From contig LZSH01000049.1 in NCBI GenBank assembly GCA_001665255.1, positions 1-38,095 of the forward strand: a DNA stretch of 38,095 bases, written 5' to 3'. Each line of letters begins with the position of its first letter. Position 1 is the stretch's first letter. The translations under genes and the position numbers were made by a program. The notes below the pieces were generated by a model. The model saw nothing but the letters and a program-made list of their open reading frames with translations. It did no database searches and was not told where the DNA came from. This DNA is from Mycobacteriaceae bacterium 1482268.1 (lineage in GTDB: Bacteria; Actinomycetota; Actinomycetes; Mycobacteriales; Mycobacteriaceae). This document shows, piece by piece, positions 8,835-16,693 of the stretch.

Positions 8835-9491
8835 GTGCGCCGATGGCTCCTACCGCTGATCGCCACGCTGTCGTTAACGCTCGCAGCGCCGGCAGCGCAC
8901 GCCGACTACACACCGTGGTTCGCACCCAACGTCGGCAACGCCACCCAGGTCATTTCCGTTGTGGGCGACGGCGGTTCGTCGGCCAAGATCGACGTCTTCC
9001 AACGCACTGCCGCCGGCTGGCAACCGGTTAGGGCCGGCATACCCGCGTTCGTCGGCGCCAACGGCATGGCGCCGGAAACCCATGACGGCCAAGCAAAGAC
9101 GCCGATGGGTATCTTCACCCTCGACTTCGCTTTCGGCACTGCACCCAACCCTGGCGGCGGCCTGAAATACGTGCAGGTCGGTCCCGATCACTGGTGGGAC
9201 GGCGATATGAAGAGCCCGACCTACAACACCATGCAGGTCTGCAAGAAGTCGCAGTGCCCGTTCAACACCGACCCGGCCAGCGGGACCGAGAACCTCGACA
9301 TTCCGCAGTACGTGCACGCCGTGGTGATGGGCGTCAACAAGCAACGCGTACCGGGCAACGGCGGCGCGTTCTTCCTGCACGCCACCGATGGCGGACCGAC
9401 GGCCGGGTGCGTGGCGCTCGACGACGGCACGCTGGTCGAGATCATGCGTTGGCTACAGCCGGGCGCGCTGATCGCGGTCACCCAGCAATAG
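8835..9491 (+). CDS. Exported L,D-transpeptidase-like (YkuD) protein
   Basis: Predicted secreted protein of 218 residues, the length I recall for M. tuberculosis Rv0309. The start VRRWLLPLIATLSLTLAAPAAHA is a clear Sec signal peptide with an AHA cleavage site. The C-terminus carries a YkuD-type active site written HATDGGPTAGCVAL, with His182 and Cys192; the normal SHGC is replaced by TAGC, as in a subfamily of YkuD-like exported proteins. KTPMGIFTL near the middle is also typical of the fold. The family cross-links peptidoglycan, or attaches proteins to it, through a cysteine. No strong ribosome site precedes the GTG at 8835; an upstream GTG at 8817 would add six residues. It is divergent from the PAP2-kinase gene. 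Confidence 0.87.
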   Translation: MRRWLLPLIATLSLTLAAPAAHADYTPWFAPNVGNATQVISVVGDGGSSAKIDVFQRTAAGWQPVRAGIPAFVGANGMAPETHDGQAKTPMGIFTLDFAFGTAPNPGGGLKYVQVGPDHWWDGDMKSPTYNTMQVCKKSQCPFNTDPASGTENLDIPQYVHAVVMGVNKQRVPGNGGAFFLHATDGGPTAGCVALDDGTLVEIMRWLQPGALIAVTQQ

Positions 9492-9953
9492 TCAAATATT
9501 CAGGGCCGCACCGGGTGTCACCTTGAAGTGGGTGATCGCCTCGGTGGACATGTTGATCTCGTAGGTGCGCTCGTAGCCGGTCGCCGAGATCCGCCAGCCG
9601 TCGGCGGTGCGCCGGTATCGGTCGTAGTAGAACGCGGCGCCATAGAGCATGAAGCTGAAATCGGGGACGACCACGCGGTCCTGCAGGTACCAGATGCCGG
9701 TGGCCTCGTCGCCGTCGATGTCGATCTCGGGATGTGTCACCCGGTGCTCGGTGAGGACGTTCGCGGGCATCGCGGAGCGCATGAACTCGACCAGCGTGTC
9801 ACGGTCGGTGAAATGGTGCTCCTCGCCGAGCGAGCTTCCGTAGTCACCCACGATGTCCTCGGTGAGCGTGTCTGCGAACTCGTCCCAGTGCTTGGTGTCC
9901 AGCGCCCGCAGGTAGCGGTATTTCACCCGTTTGATCTCGTCGATATCGCCCAT
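9492..9953 (-). CDS. SnoaL-like / nuclear-transport-factor-2 fold protein
   Basis: A 153-residue cytoplasmic protein of the SnoaL_4 type (cone-shaped alpha+beta barrel), seen in polyketide cyclases, ring-hydroxylating dioxygenase beta subunits and isomerases. IDEIKRVKYRYLRALDTKHWDEFADTL is the classical start, and the C-terminal strands (DRYRRTADGWRISATGYERT) are also typical. No catalytic residues can be assigned. It lies nine bases after the FAD/Rieske oxidoreductase and its stop abuts the transpeptidase stop. Order matches M. tuberculosis Rv0310c (from memory). A TAGTAT-N6-ATG pattern overlaps the upstream stop, so it may also have its own leaderless promoter. Confidence 0.85.
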   Translation of the reverse strand: MGDIDEIKRVKYRYLRALDTKHWDEFADTLTEDIVGDYGSSLGEEHHFTDRDTLVEFMRSAMPANVLTEHRVTHPEIDIDGDEATGIWYLQDRVVVPDFSFMLYGAAFYYDRYRRTADGWRISATGYERTYEINMSTEAITHFKVTPGAALNI

Positions 9954-9959
9954 GCGGGG

Positions 9960-9965
9960 ATACTA
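9960..9965 (-). promoter_or_regulatory. Possible internal leaderless -10 (TAGTAT)
   Basis: TAGTAT includes the TAG stop of the oxidoreductase and is followed by six bases and the SnoaL ATG at 9953. It could make the second gene partly independent of its operon. Confidence 0.4.
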
Positions 9966-11474
9966 CTGAGCCGCAGTCAGATCCCGTGTCGCAGGACCTT
10001 CGAGCAGCTGGCCGTCCGGCGCGAACCTCGAGCCGTGCAGCGGGCACTCCCACGCCTCGTCGGCGTCGTTCCAATTCACGATGCCGCCCAGATGCGGGCA
10101 GACGGGCGAGACGCGGTGCTCGACGCCGTTGACTATGCAGCGGCCCTCGAGTTGCCACGGCGGCCCGCTGACGACCCCGCCGTCGTCGGGTGTCCGGTTG
10201 CCGATCCGGGCCACCGGGGTGATCCAGCCCCTTGCCAGGTACATCGCCACTTGAAGGTTGGCCTGCATGGCTTTCGGAATTCCAGACAGCTCATGGGGAC
10301 TCCAGCTTGCGAACGCCTCCGCCCAGTCCATCCGGCCGCCGAGGATGCGACTGGACAAGGCGAGCGCGGCAGCCGTCCCGTTCGTCATACCCCATTTGTC
10401 GAAACCCGTTGCGACAAAGATCTTGTCGTGGCCGGGAAGAATCGGTCCGACGTAGGGCAGTTCGTCGGCGGGTGAATAGTCTTGCGCAGACCAGTAATGC
10501 GTCTGCATGGCGCCGGGATAGTGCCTTTTCGCCCAGGCGTCGAGTTCCTGCACCGACGATGCCGGATGCTTCTCGTGTCCCACCGGATGCCCTGCACCGC
10601 CGACGATCAAGCGTTGCCCATCTGCTGTCGGCGCATAGCGCACAGATCGCGTCGGGGAGTCGGTGGACAGATACATGCCTTTGGTGATGTCACCGGGCAC
10701 GCGGTAGGCCATACAGTAAGACCGCTGCGGTTTGAGCCGCGCGAAAAAGCCGCCGCGATCCAGGATGGGAACGCCGGTGGCGAGTACGCACTGCTTTGCC
10801 TGTACGTCGAATTCGTCGGCTTCGCTGGTCCGCACGTGCAACACCAAACCGTCGGCCTCACCCGAAACCTTCTGCACCCGAACGCCTTCCACCAGGCGTC
10901 CACCGTGTTCGTCGAGTTCGACGATGAGGCTGTCAACCAAGGGCATGGGGTCGAACTGCGCCTGCTCGGGCAGACGGACACCACCGTGGAAGGGGAACGG
11001 CACGTCGGCGTCGTCGACCCATTCCACCGGCAACCCCGCCGCCTTGCATGCCTCGAGCTCGGCCCGCGCCGACGGAACACCCTTCTCGGACTGCGCGTAG
11101 GTGAAGGCGTCTTCCCGCTGCACCGAGATACCGTGCGCCTCACAATGGTGGAGCAACCACTCCTGGCCCTCGCGATTGCCGTCGACGTACTGCCGAGCGC
11201 GCTTGGATCCGTGCTTGCCGACGATCTTCGACAGCTTGCTGCCCTGCAGCAGGCTGATTTTCGCGGTGGTGTTGCCAGTGGCACCCGCGCCCGCCGAGAA
11301 CGCTTCGAGCACCAGGACGCTTTTGCCCGCCCTGGCGAGAAGCACGGCGGTGGTGAGCCCCGTAATGCCCGCGCCGACGACAACCACGTCGGCGTGCCGG
11401 TCGGCTTCGAGCAAAGGATTCGCAGGTGTCGGTCTATTTGCTCTGTCGTCCAGCCACAGCGAAGTCATGGTCAT
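9963..11474 (-). CDS. FAD-dependent oxidoreductase with C-terminal Rieske domain
   Basis: A 503-residue two-domain redox enzyme. Residues 29-400 are a DAO-type FAD oxidoreductase with the dinucleotide motif VVVGAGITGL at 31-40 and a late flavin-contact motif VATGFDKWGMTNG. Residues about 420-503 are a Rieske [2Fe-2S] domain with ligands Cys459, His461, Cys477 and His480 (CPHLGG and CPLHGSRF). Such fusions are usually amine or aldehyde oxidoreductase-like; substrate unknown. Two in-frame ATGs lie at the start (MTMTSL), and the first is used. It is followed after nine bases by the SnoaL-like gene and is divergent from the Hsp70-like gene. A 14-base inverted repeat GCCGTTCAAACGGC at 11533-11546 lies in the shared upstream region. 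Confidence 0.92.
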   Translation of the reverse strand: MTMTSLWLDDRANRPTPANPLLEADRHADVVVVGAGITGLTTAVLLARAGKSVLVLEAFSAGAGATGNTTAKISLLQGSKLSKIVGKHGSKRARQYVDGNREGQEWLLHHCEAHGISVQREDAFTYAQSEKGVPSARAELEACKAAGLPVEWVDDADVPFPFHGGVRLPEQAQFDPMPLVDSLIVELDEHGGRLVEGVRVQKVSGEADGLVLHVRTSEADEFDVQAKQCVLATGVPILDRGGFFARLKPQRSYCMAYRVPGDITKGMYLSTDSPTRSVRYAPTADGQRLIVGGAGHPVGHEKHPASSVQELDAWAKRHYPGAMQTHYWSAQDYSPADELPYVGPILPGHDKIFVATGFDKWGMTNGTAAALALSSRILGGRMDWAEAFASWSPHELSGIPKAMQANLQVAMYLARGWITPVARIGNRTPDDGGVVSGPPWQLEGRCIVNGVEHRVSPVCPHLGGIVNWNDADEAWECPLHGSRFAPDGQLLEGPATRDLTAAQ

Positions 11475-11604
11475 GCCAGTACCCTGCGTACCGATGACGA
11501 AACCCGCGCCCTCAAAAGCACGCTGGCCGAACGCCGTTCAAACGGCTGGTGTACGGAGTGTCTGAGCGGCATCTGCTCACAACACGGCTAGGGTGTGGGC
11601 CGTT

Positions 11605-13413
11605 ATGAGCGACCCGTTGGGGTTGTCGGTTGGGACAACAAACCTGGTCGCGGCGCGTGTCGGCAATCAACCTGTGACGCGCCGCTCAATGCTGACCCTC
11701 GGGCAGTCCGGCGACGCTATCAGCGGATTCGTCGAGCGTGTCGGGGACAGGGTTCCACTGGTGACCCCCGATGGCACGAGCTACCGCGCCGAGCAGCTTC
11801 TCGTGCAAGCGCTCGAGGCGATGGTGCAGATGGCCGGCGGGCCTTCGTCCGACGTAACAGTCGCGGTCCCCGCCCACTGGAACGCGACGACGACGTGGGC
11901 GTTCCGCAGCGCGCTGACCACCAGCACGACGCTGTCGCCGACGGGCGCGCCGGTTCGGGTGGTGTCCGACGCCGTCACCGCGTTGACGGCGCTCCAGTCC
12001 AATCCCGGCGTCGGCTCCGATGGAGTGGTCGCGCTGATCGACTTCGGCGGCAGTGGCACCAGCATCACGCTCGCTGACGCCGCCGCCTCCTTTCAGCCCG
12101 TCGGCGAAACCGTCCGCTACGCGGACTTCTCGGGTGACCTTGTCGATCAGGCATTGCTGGCGCACATCCTCGACAACGTCGTCGATGGGGCGGATACCGC
12201 CGGCACTACGGCGGTGGAATCCCTGACGCGGTTGCGGGAGGAGTGCAGGCAGGCCAAGGAGCGGCTGTCGGCCGAGACCGCGACGCATCTGGTCTTGGAA
12301 CTGCCGGGCCGTCGCGCAGACATCCGCGTCACCCGAGACGAACTTCAGGACTTGATCCGACGGCCGCTGGATGGCGTCGTCGCAGCGTTGGACGAACTGG
12401 CCGACCGCAACGGTATTGCGACAACGGGGCTGGCCGCCCTGGCGATCGTCGGCGGCGGTGCCAGTATTCCGCTTGTCGCACAGCGTCTTTCGGAACACAC
12501 TAGCCGTCCGGTGGTGACCACACCGCATCCGGCGCTCGACGCCGCGGTCGGCGCCGCGCTCGTCGCCGCGTTCGGAGCCGACGCCGACGCGCTGACGGGA
12601 GCCAACGCGGCAACGGCCCTGGACGCCGCGGCGGCGACCGGGGCGGCCCCTGCCGCCACCGACGTGACGGCCGCCGAAGCGGTGTACGACGTACCGGTCG
12701 CCGACGCGCCGGGCTCGGCGACGTTCCGCGCGCTGGCCTGGTCGCAGGACGACGGTGGCGAGGAACTCGTCCCGTATACCGGTGAAAACCCGTACCTCCT
12801 TGCCAATTCCGGCGTGCGGCCGGTGATCGAATACGTGCCGACGACCGGGCGGATCTACGAACAGCCGCGGCGGCCGTGGCACCGCGTGGCCGGGCTGGTG
12901 ATCGGCGTCGCGGCCGTCATCGCGATCATCGCCGTGGGCGGTGTGGCGTACGCGCTGACAAGCGCCACCGAAAGCACCAGGGCCACCGAGCCGTCGAAAG
13001 CCGATTCGCCCAAACAGCCCCAACCCGAGCCGCCCGCACCGCCGAAGCAGGAGAACCCCGAGCCGCCGCCGCCGCCCCCGGCCAGTGAGGTGACGGTGGT
13101 GACCGAGGCGCCGCCGCCAGCCCCGCCGCCGGAGACGCCCACGTGGACGCCGACCACGACGGTGCCCACCACGACCAGGACGACGACCACAACCTCGCCG
13201 ACAACCACCACGACGTCGCCGACCACCACCACGACAACGACAACGACGACCACGACCACCACGACGACGACGAGCACCACACCGTCGATGACGACGTCCT
13301 ATGTCAGGGTTCCGTTCGTGCCGGTGCCGGTGCCGATCCAGGTGCCGAACACAGGTCCCCCGCCGCCGCCGGCCTACCAGCCGCCGGTGTATCCGCAGTC
13401 TCCTTGGGGTTAG
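11605..13413 (+). CDS. Membrane-anchored Hsp70-like protein with Thr/Pro-rich extracytoplasmic tail
   Basis: A 602-residue protein in three parts. Residues 1 to about 330 form an Hsp70/actin-fold ATPase domain: LGLSVGTTNLVAARVG is the phosphate-1-like loop, IDFGGSGTSITLADA the phosphate-2 loop and IVGGGASIPLVAQRL the adenosine motif. No substrate-binding domain follows. Instead comes a single membrane helix (about residues 428-452, VAGLVIGVAAVIAIIAVGG) and a tail rich in Pro and Thr, including an uninterrupted Thr run of about 18, ending PPVYPQSPWG. The topology implied is a cytoplasmic ATPase with an outward tail. From memory M. tuberculosis Rv0312 is the same (proline- and threonine-rich). 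The ATG at 11605 follows TAGGGT by ten bases. The tail may be glycosylated or wall-associated, which is inference. Confidence 0.9.
   Translation: MSDPLGLSVGTTNLVAARVGNQPVTRRSMLTLGQSGDAISGFVERVGDRVPLVTPDGTSYRAEQLLVQALEAMVQMAGGPSSDVTVAVPAHWNATTTWAFRSALTTSTTLSPTGAPVRVVSDAVTALTALQSNPGVGSDGVVALIDFGGSGTSITLADAAASFQPVGETVRYADFSGDLVDQALLAHILDNVVDGADTAGTTAVESLTRLREECRQAKERLSAETATHLVLELPGRRADIRVTRDELQDLIRRPLDGVVAALDELADRNGIATTGLAALAIVGGGASIPLVAQRLSEHTSRPVVTTPHPALDAAVGAALVAAFGADADALTGANAATALDAAAATGAAPAATDVTAAEAVYDVPVADAPGSATFRALAWSQDDGGEELVPYTGENPYLLANSGVRPVIEYVPTTGRIYEQPRRPWHRVAGLVIGVAAVIAIIAVGGVAYALTSATESTRATEPSKADSPKQPQPEPPAPPKQENPEPPPPPPASEVTVVTEAPPPAPPPETPTWTPTTTVPTTTRTTTTTSPTTTTTSPTTTTTTTTTTTTTTTTTSTTPSMTTSYVRVPFVPVPVPIQVPNTGPPPPPAYQPPVYPQSPWG
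13138..13290 (+). repeat. ACC/ACG trinucleotide tract encoding poly-threonine
   Basis: The stretch is almost entirely ACC, ACG and ACA codons and encodes the Thr-rich part of the Hsp70-like protein. Low-complexity triplet tracts can change length by slippage in steps of three bases, keeping the frame. Confidence 0.85.
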
Positions 13414-13452
13414 CCGCCACCGCACTCGCGTGCGGAAGCGCACAATGGATGA

Positions 13453-13839
13453 ATGAGCAACAATGGGCCGTTCGGGTTCGACCCGGACGACTTTGATCGA
13501 GTGATCCGCGAGGCCGGCGAGGGACTGCGCGACGCCATCGGAAAAGTCTTCGACATGACCGGTGAGCGGGCAGGCTGGAGCGTGCTTTTCGACGAGTTCT
13601 CGCGCCGACAGCGACACGAGCCGGAAACCACCGGCGAGACCGGCGACGGCGTGTGGTCGATCTACACCGTCGACGACGAGGGCAAGGCACACGTCGAAGA
13701 GGTGTATGCCACCGAACTCGACGCGCTGCGCGCCAACAAGAACAACACCGATCCGACCCGCAAGGTCCGCTTCCTGCCCTACGGCATCGCCGTCAGCGTC
13801 CTTGACACGTCGCCGGAGCCGCACGACGACGCCGAATAA
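13453..13839 (+). CDS. Conserved mycobacterial protein, unknown function (Rv0313-like)
   Basis: A 128-residue acidic cytoplasmic protein without signal peptide or membrane segment. Length and position after the Hsp70-like gene match M. tuberculosis Rv0313 (from memory). The N-terminal half is probably helical (FDPDDFDRVIREAGEGLRDAIGKVFDM); the C-terminal half looks like strands (DGVWSIYTVDDEGKAHVEEVYA and KVRFLPYGIAVSVLD). It begins 40 bases after the Hsp70-like gene on the same strand, so co-transcription is likely, and it may be a partner of that ATPase. No domain is recognised. Confidence 0.85.
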   Translation: MSNNGPFGFDPDDFDRVIREAGEGLRDAIGKVFDMTGERAGWSVLFDEFSRRQRHEPETTGETGDGVWSIYTVDDEGKAHVEEVYATELDALRANKNNTDPTRKVRFLPYGIAVSVLDTSPEPHDDAE

Positions 13840-13863
13840 CGGGCAGCTCGGCGGCGCAATTCG

Positions 13864-13869
13864 TAGCAT
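13864..13869 (+). promoter_or_regulatory. Leaderless -10 element (TAGCAT)
   Basis: TAGCAT is followed by six bases and the ATG at 13876. The start codon is also the centre of a perfect 12-base palindrome TGCGCATGCGCA (13871-13882). Confidence 0.5.
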
Positions 13870-13875
13870 TTGCGC

Positions 13876-14322
13876 ATGCGCACCTGCCTCGGCATGATCC
13901 CAGTCGTATTCGCGACGCTCGCCGCCGTCGCGTTGCCCAGTTCCGCCTCGGCGACGCCCGCCGAAGGCGACGTGCAACGCACCGATCTGGCCAAGGGCAC
14001 GTCGAACACGCCCGTCTCGATCGTCACGACCGGTGAGCAGACGACGTTCTATGTGCAGAGCCTTGTTCTCAAGCCCGGTGCGAGCAGCGGGTGGCACGCG
14101 CACCCGGGACCCGAGCAGTCGGTGATCACCGAGGGCAGCGTCGTCGTGACTGCCGCCGACTGCATTCCGGTCACGTACTCGGCCGGCCAAACGGTGTTCC
14201 TGCCCGCCGGTGTCCCGCATGTCGTCGCGAACCGCGGTGCCGTCGACGCCGACGTGGTGGTGACGTACACGCTGCCCGCCGACCGAATGGTCCGGGACGA
14301 CGCGCCCGCTGTGTGCCCCTGA
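13876..14322 (+). CDS. Secreted single-domain cupin
   Basis: A 148-residue exported protein. MRTCLGMIPVVFATLAAVALPSS and the following Ala-rich stretch form a Sec signal peptide ending near ASA. The mature part is one cupin barrel with both conserved motifs intact: motif 1 HAHPGPEQSVITEG (HxH-x3-E-x6-G) and motif 2 GQTVFLPAGVPHVVANRG (G-x5-PxG-x2-H-x3-N), so all metal ligands are present. Two cysteines (in ADCIPV and AVCP) may form a disulfide outside the cell. The ATG at 13876 fits a leaderless -10 and is preferred to an upstream TTG. The ligand or reaction is unknown; cupins bind metals and small molecules in many ways. Confidence 0.88.
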   Translation: MRTCLGMIPVVFATLAAVALPSSASATPAEGDVQRTDLAKGTSNTPVSIVTTGEQTTFYVQSLVLKPGASSGWHAHPGPEQSVITEGSVVVTAADCIPVTYSAGQTVFLPAGVPHVVANRGAVDADVVVTYTLPADRMVRDDAPAVCP

Positions 14323-14343
14323 CGGAAACGTCAAAAACTTTTT
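14320..14343 (+). terminator. Small hairpin with GAAA loop followed by T-run
   Basis: TGACG-GAAA-CGTCA begins at the cupin stop codon and is followed by AAAAC and five T residues. The stem is only five pairs, so termination would be partial. The same AT-rich stretch (CAAAAACTTTTTG, 14332-14344) may be part of the next promoter. Confidence 0.35.
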
Positions 14344-14369
14344 GGGAAGTGCCCGATCAGCACTACGAT
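14342..14369 (+). promoter_or_regulatory. Candidate housekeeping promoter for small exported protein
   Basis: TTGGGA (14342-14347) and TACGAT (14364-14369) are 16 bases apart, in a position that would give a leader of about 35 bases with a GAGGGAGG ribosome site before the ATG at 14411. Confidence 0.4.
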
Positions 14370-14410
14370 TCGTCACAGAAGGTCGGGGTTCATATCGAGG
14401 GAGGCCTTCG

Positions 14411-14677
14411 ATGAGAAATTCGTTACGACGTCTCGGAATCGTCGGCGCCGGGGTCTTCGCCTCATGGGCCTTCGTCACGGTGATCACACCGGGTATCGGT
14501 AACGCAATCGAATGCGGTTTCGGGACCGTATTCGATCCGCCGTCCAACACCTGCGTTGCTGCGCCTGCGCCGCCACCGCCTGCGCCGCCGCCGGCGTGGA
14601 ACGGGGATATCACTCCGTATTTCTCCGTGGGAGTTTGCGCGCCGGTTCCGTTCGTATCGATTTGCGCTGGCATCTAG
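14411..14677 (+). CDS. Small exported Pro-rich protein
   Basis: An 88-residue protein with an N-terminal signal peptide (MRNSLRRLGIVGAGVFASWAF, through about residue 31) and a short mature region. The mature part has the segment ECGFGTVFDPPSNTCVAAPAP, then a Pro/Ala linker, then SVGVCAPVPFVSICAGI; four cysteines (35, 48, 76, 85) could form two disulfides. I recognise it only as a class of small mycobacterial secreted proteins of unknown role. GAGGGAGG upstream decides the ATG at 14411 over a longer frame. Confidence 0.75.
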   Translation: MRNSLRRLGIVGAGVFASWAFVTVITPGIGNAIECGFGTVFDPPSNTCVAAPAPPPPAPPPAWNGDITPYFSVGVCAPVPFVSICAGI

Positions 14678-14793
14678 CGCGCTCTTCACAGCCGTTAAAT
14701 TTTGCTAAGAGCCTGGCGTGGCTTCGCTGCCTGTGCCAAGATAGTCGGTATTCCCCGCGCATTACGCGCAGGCACCTGAGATAAGGGATACGA

Positions 14794-15087
14794 ATGACAA
14801 CGCAGAGTCGTTTGCCTCGTCGGCTCGCGGCAGTTGCCGGTTTAGCAGCTGTCGCCACCATGGGCTTCTTCACCGCCGGCTGTGCCGGTGAGGAGAAGGC
14901 CCCCGAAACCTCGACGACCACCACCACCACGACGACGACGTCGCCGGCGGCTCCGGTTTCTCCGACGGAGAAGGCTCCCCGCATCGACCCGCAGGCGCCG
15001 AACAAGTTCACACCGACCGATGTGGCGCCCCCGCCGCAGACGGCCCTGCCGGGCCAGGGCGGCCGTCATCAGAACATGAACCCGTAG
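14794..15087 (+). CDS. Small Thr/Pro-rich lipoprotein
   Basis: A 97-residue predicted lipoprotein. The signal RRLAAVAGLAAVATMGFFTAGC ends in a lipobox (TAGC, Cys at residue 30). After it come a Thr run (STTTTTTTTTS) and a Pro-rich stretch with no recognisable domain, probably a spacer or wall-spanning tether. An AAGGGA ribosome site precedes the ATG by five bases. It is 13 bases upstream of the S53 protease gene and likely in one operon with it. Confidence 0.82.
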   Translation: MTTQSRLPRRLAAVAGLAAVATMGFFTAGCAGEEKAPETSTTTTTTTTTSPAAPVSPTEKAPRIDPQAPNKFTPTDVAPPPQTALPGQGGRHQNMNP

Positions 15088-15100
15088 GACCGTCACCCCC

Positions 15101-16693
15101 ATGCGGCGGCATCTGCCGGCGCTGATCGCGGCGTCATCACTGCTCGCCGTGTCGGGTCTGAGTGCAGGCTGCTCGCCGACCCACACGGCGGCGGTGATCA
15201 CCGGACCATTCGCGGCGCTGCTGGCCGACTCGACCTACCTCGGCCCGTCGCGTGCGGGCGACGCGCAACTCACCGTCACGTTGCCGGGCGCCGACCGCCC
15301 GGTGGCGTTGATGAAATGGGCTGGCGCGCAGCACCTTGGCGTGCGATGGCGTCCCGGCGACGGCTGGGCGATTGTCGAGGGCGCCCCCAGTGACATGGCG
15401 AAGGCTTTCGGCGTTCCGGTGAGCGACTACCGCGGCCCGAAGGGTCAGGTGTTCTATGCGTCACCGGAGCAACCGTCGGTTCCGTCGACCCTCGGCAGCG
15501 ACGTCACCGGCGTGGGCCGGATCATGAGCTACACCCCACACCGCACCAAGCGACCGGACAACTTTCCGCGCGACGTGCCCAAGGGCGGCTTGACGCCGCG
15601 GGGTCTGCTGACCGCGTACAACGCCGACAAGCTGGTGAAGGAGGGGCACACCGGCAAAGGCGAGACCATCGTCTTCTTCGAGTTCGACAGCTTCGATCAG
15701 AAGGACCTCGACACCTTCGCCGACACATCCGAGCTGCCCCGGTTCACACCGGCGGTGATCGGCGGTCAGCCCGATGAATCACACGGCGAGACGACGATGG
15801 ATCTGCAAGTGGCACATGCCATTGCGCCGGATGCCAAGCTCGTTGTCATCAACGCCAGGCCGACCCTGGAGGGCGACGGTGCCTACGAGAAGATCGGTCA
15901 GATGTTCGAGGACGCGGACCGGCGGTATCCCGGCGCCGTGTGGAGCCTGTCGATCGGGTGGGCCTGCGATTCGTTCGTCAACGCCGCCGACCTCGCACCA
16001 GTCCAATCAGCATTGGTCAAGGCGCAGTCACACGGCACGTCGGCGTTCGATGCGACAGGGGACAACGCGGGCCTCGAGTGCAAGGGAGCGGACGAGTGGT
16101 CGGCACCGCCGGGGCCCGATGACGTTGGGCTGGACGCGATTTCATCGCTGCCGACGATGACCGCCGTCGGCGCGACCACGTTGTCGACCGGGCCTCGAGG
16201 CCAGTGGCTGGCCGAGTACGCGTGGTTCGACTCGCCGCTGTCACAGGGCACCAGCGGCGGTGTATCAGCGTTGTTCGATCGGCCACAATGGCAGCAGCGC
16301 CTGGTCGCCGATCGAGACACGAGCCGCCGCAGGCTGTCCCCCGACGTTGCGGCGGTGGGCGATCCGATCACCGGGGTGCGATTCGTCTTCGGCCAGAACG
16401 ATTACGTCGGCGCTGGCACCTCGCAGGCGGCACCGATCTGGGCGGCGCTGACGGTATTGATGAACCAGTACCTGAAGGCCAACGGCGGCAGGCCGCTGGG
16501 CAACATCAACCCGCTGCTGTATCGGGTCGCGGCCGGATCCGACCTGCCCGGCTTCCGCGATATTCACATGGGCGGCAACGCCGTCGACCTGTCTACTCCC
16601 GGCTACGATGTCGTGACCGGACTCGGCAGCCCCAACACCTACAACCTCGCCCAGAACCTTCTCAAGATCCAATCGCAGGTAGCGCCAGGATGA
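15101..16693 (+). CDS. S53-family (sedolisin) serine protease, lipoprotein
   Basis: A 530-residue predicted lipid-anchored protease. The signal peptide ends in the lipobox LSAGC (Cys24). The sedolisin catalytic set is visible: Glu230 and Asp234 (SHGETTMDLQ), Asp321 for the oxyanion hole (DATGDNAG) and nucleophile Ser441 in AGTSQAAPIWAAL. The late GSPNTYNLAQNLL segment is where the calcium site of the family lies. Sedolisins are usually acid-active and made as zymogens; residues about 30-165 here would be the propeptide. The last codon overlaps the start of the membrane zinc-ribbon gene (ATGA), so the two are translationally coupled. Lipidation would hold it on the outer face of the plasma membrane. 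Target unknown. Confidence 0.9.
   Translation: MRRHLPALIAASSLLAVSGLSAGCSPTHTAAVITGPFAALLADSTYLGPSRAGDAQLTVTLPGADRPVALMKWAGAQHLGVRWRPGDGWAIVEGAPSDMAKAFGVPVSDYRGPKGQVFYASPEQPSVPSTLGSDVTGVGRIMSYTPHRTKRPDNFPRDVPKGGLTPRGLLTAYNADKLVKEGHTGKGETIVFFEFDSFDQKDLDTFADTSELPRFTPAVIGGQPDESHGETTMDLQVAHAIAPDAKLVVINARPTLEGDGAYEKIGQMFEDADRRYPGAVWSLSIGWACDSFVNAADLAPVQSALVKAQSHGTSAFDATGDNAGLECKGADEWSAPPGPDDVGLDAISSLPTMTAVGATTLSTGPRGQWLAEYAWFDSPLSQGTSGGVSALFDRPQWQQRLVADRDTSRRRLSPDVAAVGDPITGVRFVFGQNDYVGAGTSQAAPIWAALTVLMNQYLKANGGRPLGNINPLLYRVAAGSDLPGFRDIHMGGNAVDLSTPGYDVVTGLGSPNTYNLAQNLLKIQSQVAPG

Noticed and set aside
11686..14673. A 995-codon open frame on the minus strand
   Set aside because: It is the mirror of the Hsp70-like gene and its neighbours; its product is Arg/Gly-rich without domains and it crosses several well-supported plus-strand genes.
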